A stretch of DNA of 7,142 nt from Burkholderiaceae bacterium (lineage in GTDB: Bacteria > Pseudomonadota > Gammaproteobacteria > Burkholderiales > Burkholderiaceae_C), in NCBI GenBank assembly GCA_031256305.1, contig JAIRQU010000147.1, forward strand, positions 1-7,142, in the 5' to 3' direction. The notes below the pieces were generated by a model. The model was not told the origin of the DNA, searched no databases, and saw only the letters and a program-made list of their open reading frames with translations. A program made the translations under genes and the position numbers. The number at the start of each line of letters is the position of its first letter. Position 1 is the stretch's first letter. Positions 6,211-7,142 of this stretch are shown here, piece after piece.

Positions 6211-6297
6211 AACAAAGCCAATAACCCTGATCTTGGTGAAGTGGTACTGGACGAGCGGCCGGTGAGTGACTCAATGGGTCACAGCGGGCGCAAGCCG
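6211..6297. other. Short unexplained segment between the higBA promoter and the NYN C-terminal fragment
   Basis: No gene is supported here. It contains TGAGTGACTCA (6263-6273), a perfect 11-base palindrome with a central G, and an overlapping inverted repeat GTGAC/GTCAC (6266-6270 and 6278-6282). The plus-strand frame that continues into the NYN fragment is open through the whole segment but does not resemble the NYN family before Asn-Phe-Val-Pro at 6298. This marks the right border of the inserted piece. Confidence 0.4.
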
Positions 6298-6423
6298 AAT
6301 TTCGTGCCCGCCGCGAAACTGGCACGCCGCGAAGGCATTGACTTTATCCTCGACCCGATGTGGTCAACAATTCATCCTGATTTGCACGAACACATTGATG
6401 GCTTGCACTCTGTTTGCCCGAAA
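6298..6423 (+). pseudogene. C-terminal fragment of the interrupted NYN-domain gene
   Basis: The plus-strand frame encodes Asn-Phe-Val-Pro-Ala-Ala-Lys-Leu-Ala-Arg-Arg-Glu-Gly-Ile-Asp-Phe-Ile-Leu-Asp-Pro-Met-Trp, then Pro-Asp-Leu-His-Glu-His-Ile-Asp-Gly-Leu and Ser-Val-Cys-Pro-Lys. From memory this is the C-terminal block of the same NYN group as the fragment at 5133-5450, normally preceded by Gly-Asp-Ser-Asp. Here the residues before Phe-Val-Pro are foreign. It lies in a different frame from the first fragment and has no start of its own nearby that would restore the domain. After Lys (6421-6423) the match fades, and the frame runs on antisense to the alkene reductase without a native stop, so the 3' end is probably lost too. 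Confidence 0.7.
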
Positions 6424-6450
6424 CTGCATGTCAGATCAGCGCCCCTCCAA

Positions 6451-7142
6451 TCAGCCCAGCGCCGGGTAATCGGTATAGCCCTTGGCGTCGCCGCCGTAGA
6501 GCGTGGCCGGGTCGGGCTGGACGAATGGACTGTGCTGCTTCAGGCGTACCGCCAGATCGGGCATGGCGATGAACGGCCTGCCGAACGACACCAGGTCCGC
6601 CGCGCCGCTGGCGATAGCGGCCTCGGCCATTGGCGCGTCGTAGCCGTTGTTGACCATCCACGCGCCGCGTCCGCCCGCCAGTCGGTAGGCCGACTTAGCG
6701 GCGGCGTAGTCGAAGGGCTGGCCATCGATGACGCGCGGGCCGCCGGTTGCGCCTTCGATGATGTGGATGAAGGCCAGCCCTAGCGGCGCAAGCTGTTGCA
6801 GCAAATAGGCATACAGCGGCTGCGGATCGGCGTCCATGATGTCGTTGGCGGGCGTGACCGGCGACAGGCGGATGCCCACCCGGCCCGCGCCTACCGCGCC
6901 AGCCACGGCGCGCGCCACTTCCAGCGGCAGGCGTGCGCGGTTTTCGATGCTGCCGCCGTAATCGTCGCGCCGGTGATTGCTGCTGGTCTTGAGGAATTGT
7001 TCGAGCAGGTAGCCGTTGGCGGCGTGGATTTCCACCGCGTCGAAGCCCGCCGTGTTAATCGCGTTTTGCGCCGCCAGCGCGAAATCGCGCACGATGTCGG
7101 GCAACTCGTCCTGGCGCAATTCGCGCGGCGCGCTGGCTGGCG
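6451..7142 (-). CDS. nemA: Alkene reductase, Old Yellow Enzyme family (C-terminal 229 residues, partial)
   Basis: This is an FMN-dependent, NADPH-using reductase of activated C=C bonds, nitro compounds and nitrate esters (NemA/OYE type), expected in the cytoplasm. The visible part runs from the window edge to TGA 6451-6453; the first third to two fifths of the protein, with the N-terminal part of the FMN site, is outside. Visible marks, counted from the first complete codon, are Ala-Pro-Arg (4-6), Val-Glu-Ile-His-Ala-Ala-Asn-Gly-Tyr-Leu-Leu-Glu-Gln-Phe-Leu (36-50), Arg-x-Asp-x-Tyr-Gly-Gly-Ser-Ile-Glu-Asn-Arg-Ala-Arg (57-70), Arg-Leu-Ser-Pro (91-94), and the phosphate-binding end Val-Ser-Phe-Gly-Arg-Pro-Phe-Ile-Ala-Met-Pro-Asp-Leu. 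It is convergent with the NYN remnant, 27 bases away, and no clear terminator lies between. Family assignment is firm; the exact symbol is less so. Confidence 0.9.
   Translation of the reverse strand, partial: PASAPRELRQDELPDIVRDFALAAQNAINTAGFDAVEIHAANGYLLEQFLKTSSNHRRDDYGGSIENRARLPLEVARAVAGAVGAGRVGIRLSPVTPANDIMDADPQPLYAYLLQQLAPLGLAFIHIIEGATGGPRVIDGQPFDYAAAKSAYRLAGGRGAWMVNNGYDAPMAEAAIASGAADLVSFGRPFIAMPDLAVRLKQHSPFVQPDPATLYGGDAKGYTDYPALG

Noticed and set aside
5482..6289. CAGCGGGC as a direct repeat (5482-5489 and 6282-6289) flanking the higBA piece, as a target-site duplication
   Set aside because: The left copy lies inside higA, not outside the insert, and eight GC-rich bases are likely to recur by chance here.
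6241..6783. 180-residue plus-strand ORF
   Set aside because: Only residues 20-61 match anything (the NYN fragment). The rest is antisense to the alkene reductase and has no family features.

Overview
The window looks like chromosomal DNA of a GC-rich proteobacterium. A beta-proteobacterium (Burkholderiales, Alcaligenaceae-like) is the best guess, from the very GC-rich copA, the NemA-type alkene reductase and the HigBA type. This is an inference from protein style, not a database match. The left part (about 1-1680) is visibly more AT-rich than copA and the alkene reductase and behaves like accessory DNA.

Layout. Positions 1-432 hold the end of a secreted or lipoprotein-like gene with a C-terminal beta-rich domain. 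A possible 25-residue basic, aromatic small ORF (444-521) with its own ribosome binding site fills the gap to a long low-complexity Ala/Ser/Asn/Thr-rich protein (531-2711). The first 387 residues of that protein carry a single basic residue. Its second half is basic and ends in a hydrophobic segment. Its last stretch appears to be in the wrong frame: a shift of one base would end the protein at a TAA (2665-2667) that touches a terminator-like hairpin (2666-2702).

A complete copper-type P1B ATPase (CopA, best start 2790) follows to 5123. Directly behind it lies a NYN-domain (LabA/PIN-like nuclease) gene that is broken in two: the N-terminal part at 5133-5450 and the C-terminal part at 6298-6423, both on the plus strand. 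The middle, which carries most of the expected catalytic acidic residues, is missing. In its place sits a complete minus-strand higB-higA toxin-antitoxin operon with its promoter and operator-like palindrome. The -10 box is placed so that the higB message would be leaderless.

The right edge holds the C-terminal 229 residues of an Old Yellow Enzyme family alkene reductase on the minus strand, convergent with the NYN remnant.

How the parts relate. higB and higA overlap by four bases and form one operon. The left-hand genes (1-2711) run in one direction with short gaps and may be co-transcribed. copA and the alkene reductase look like ordinary chromosomal genes flanking a scar of recombination. 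No RNA gene, CRISPR array, transposase or integrase is visible.
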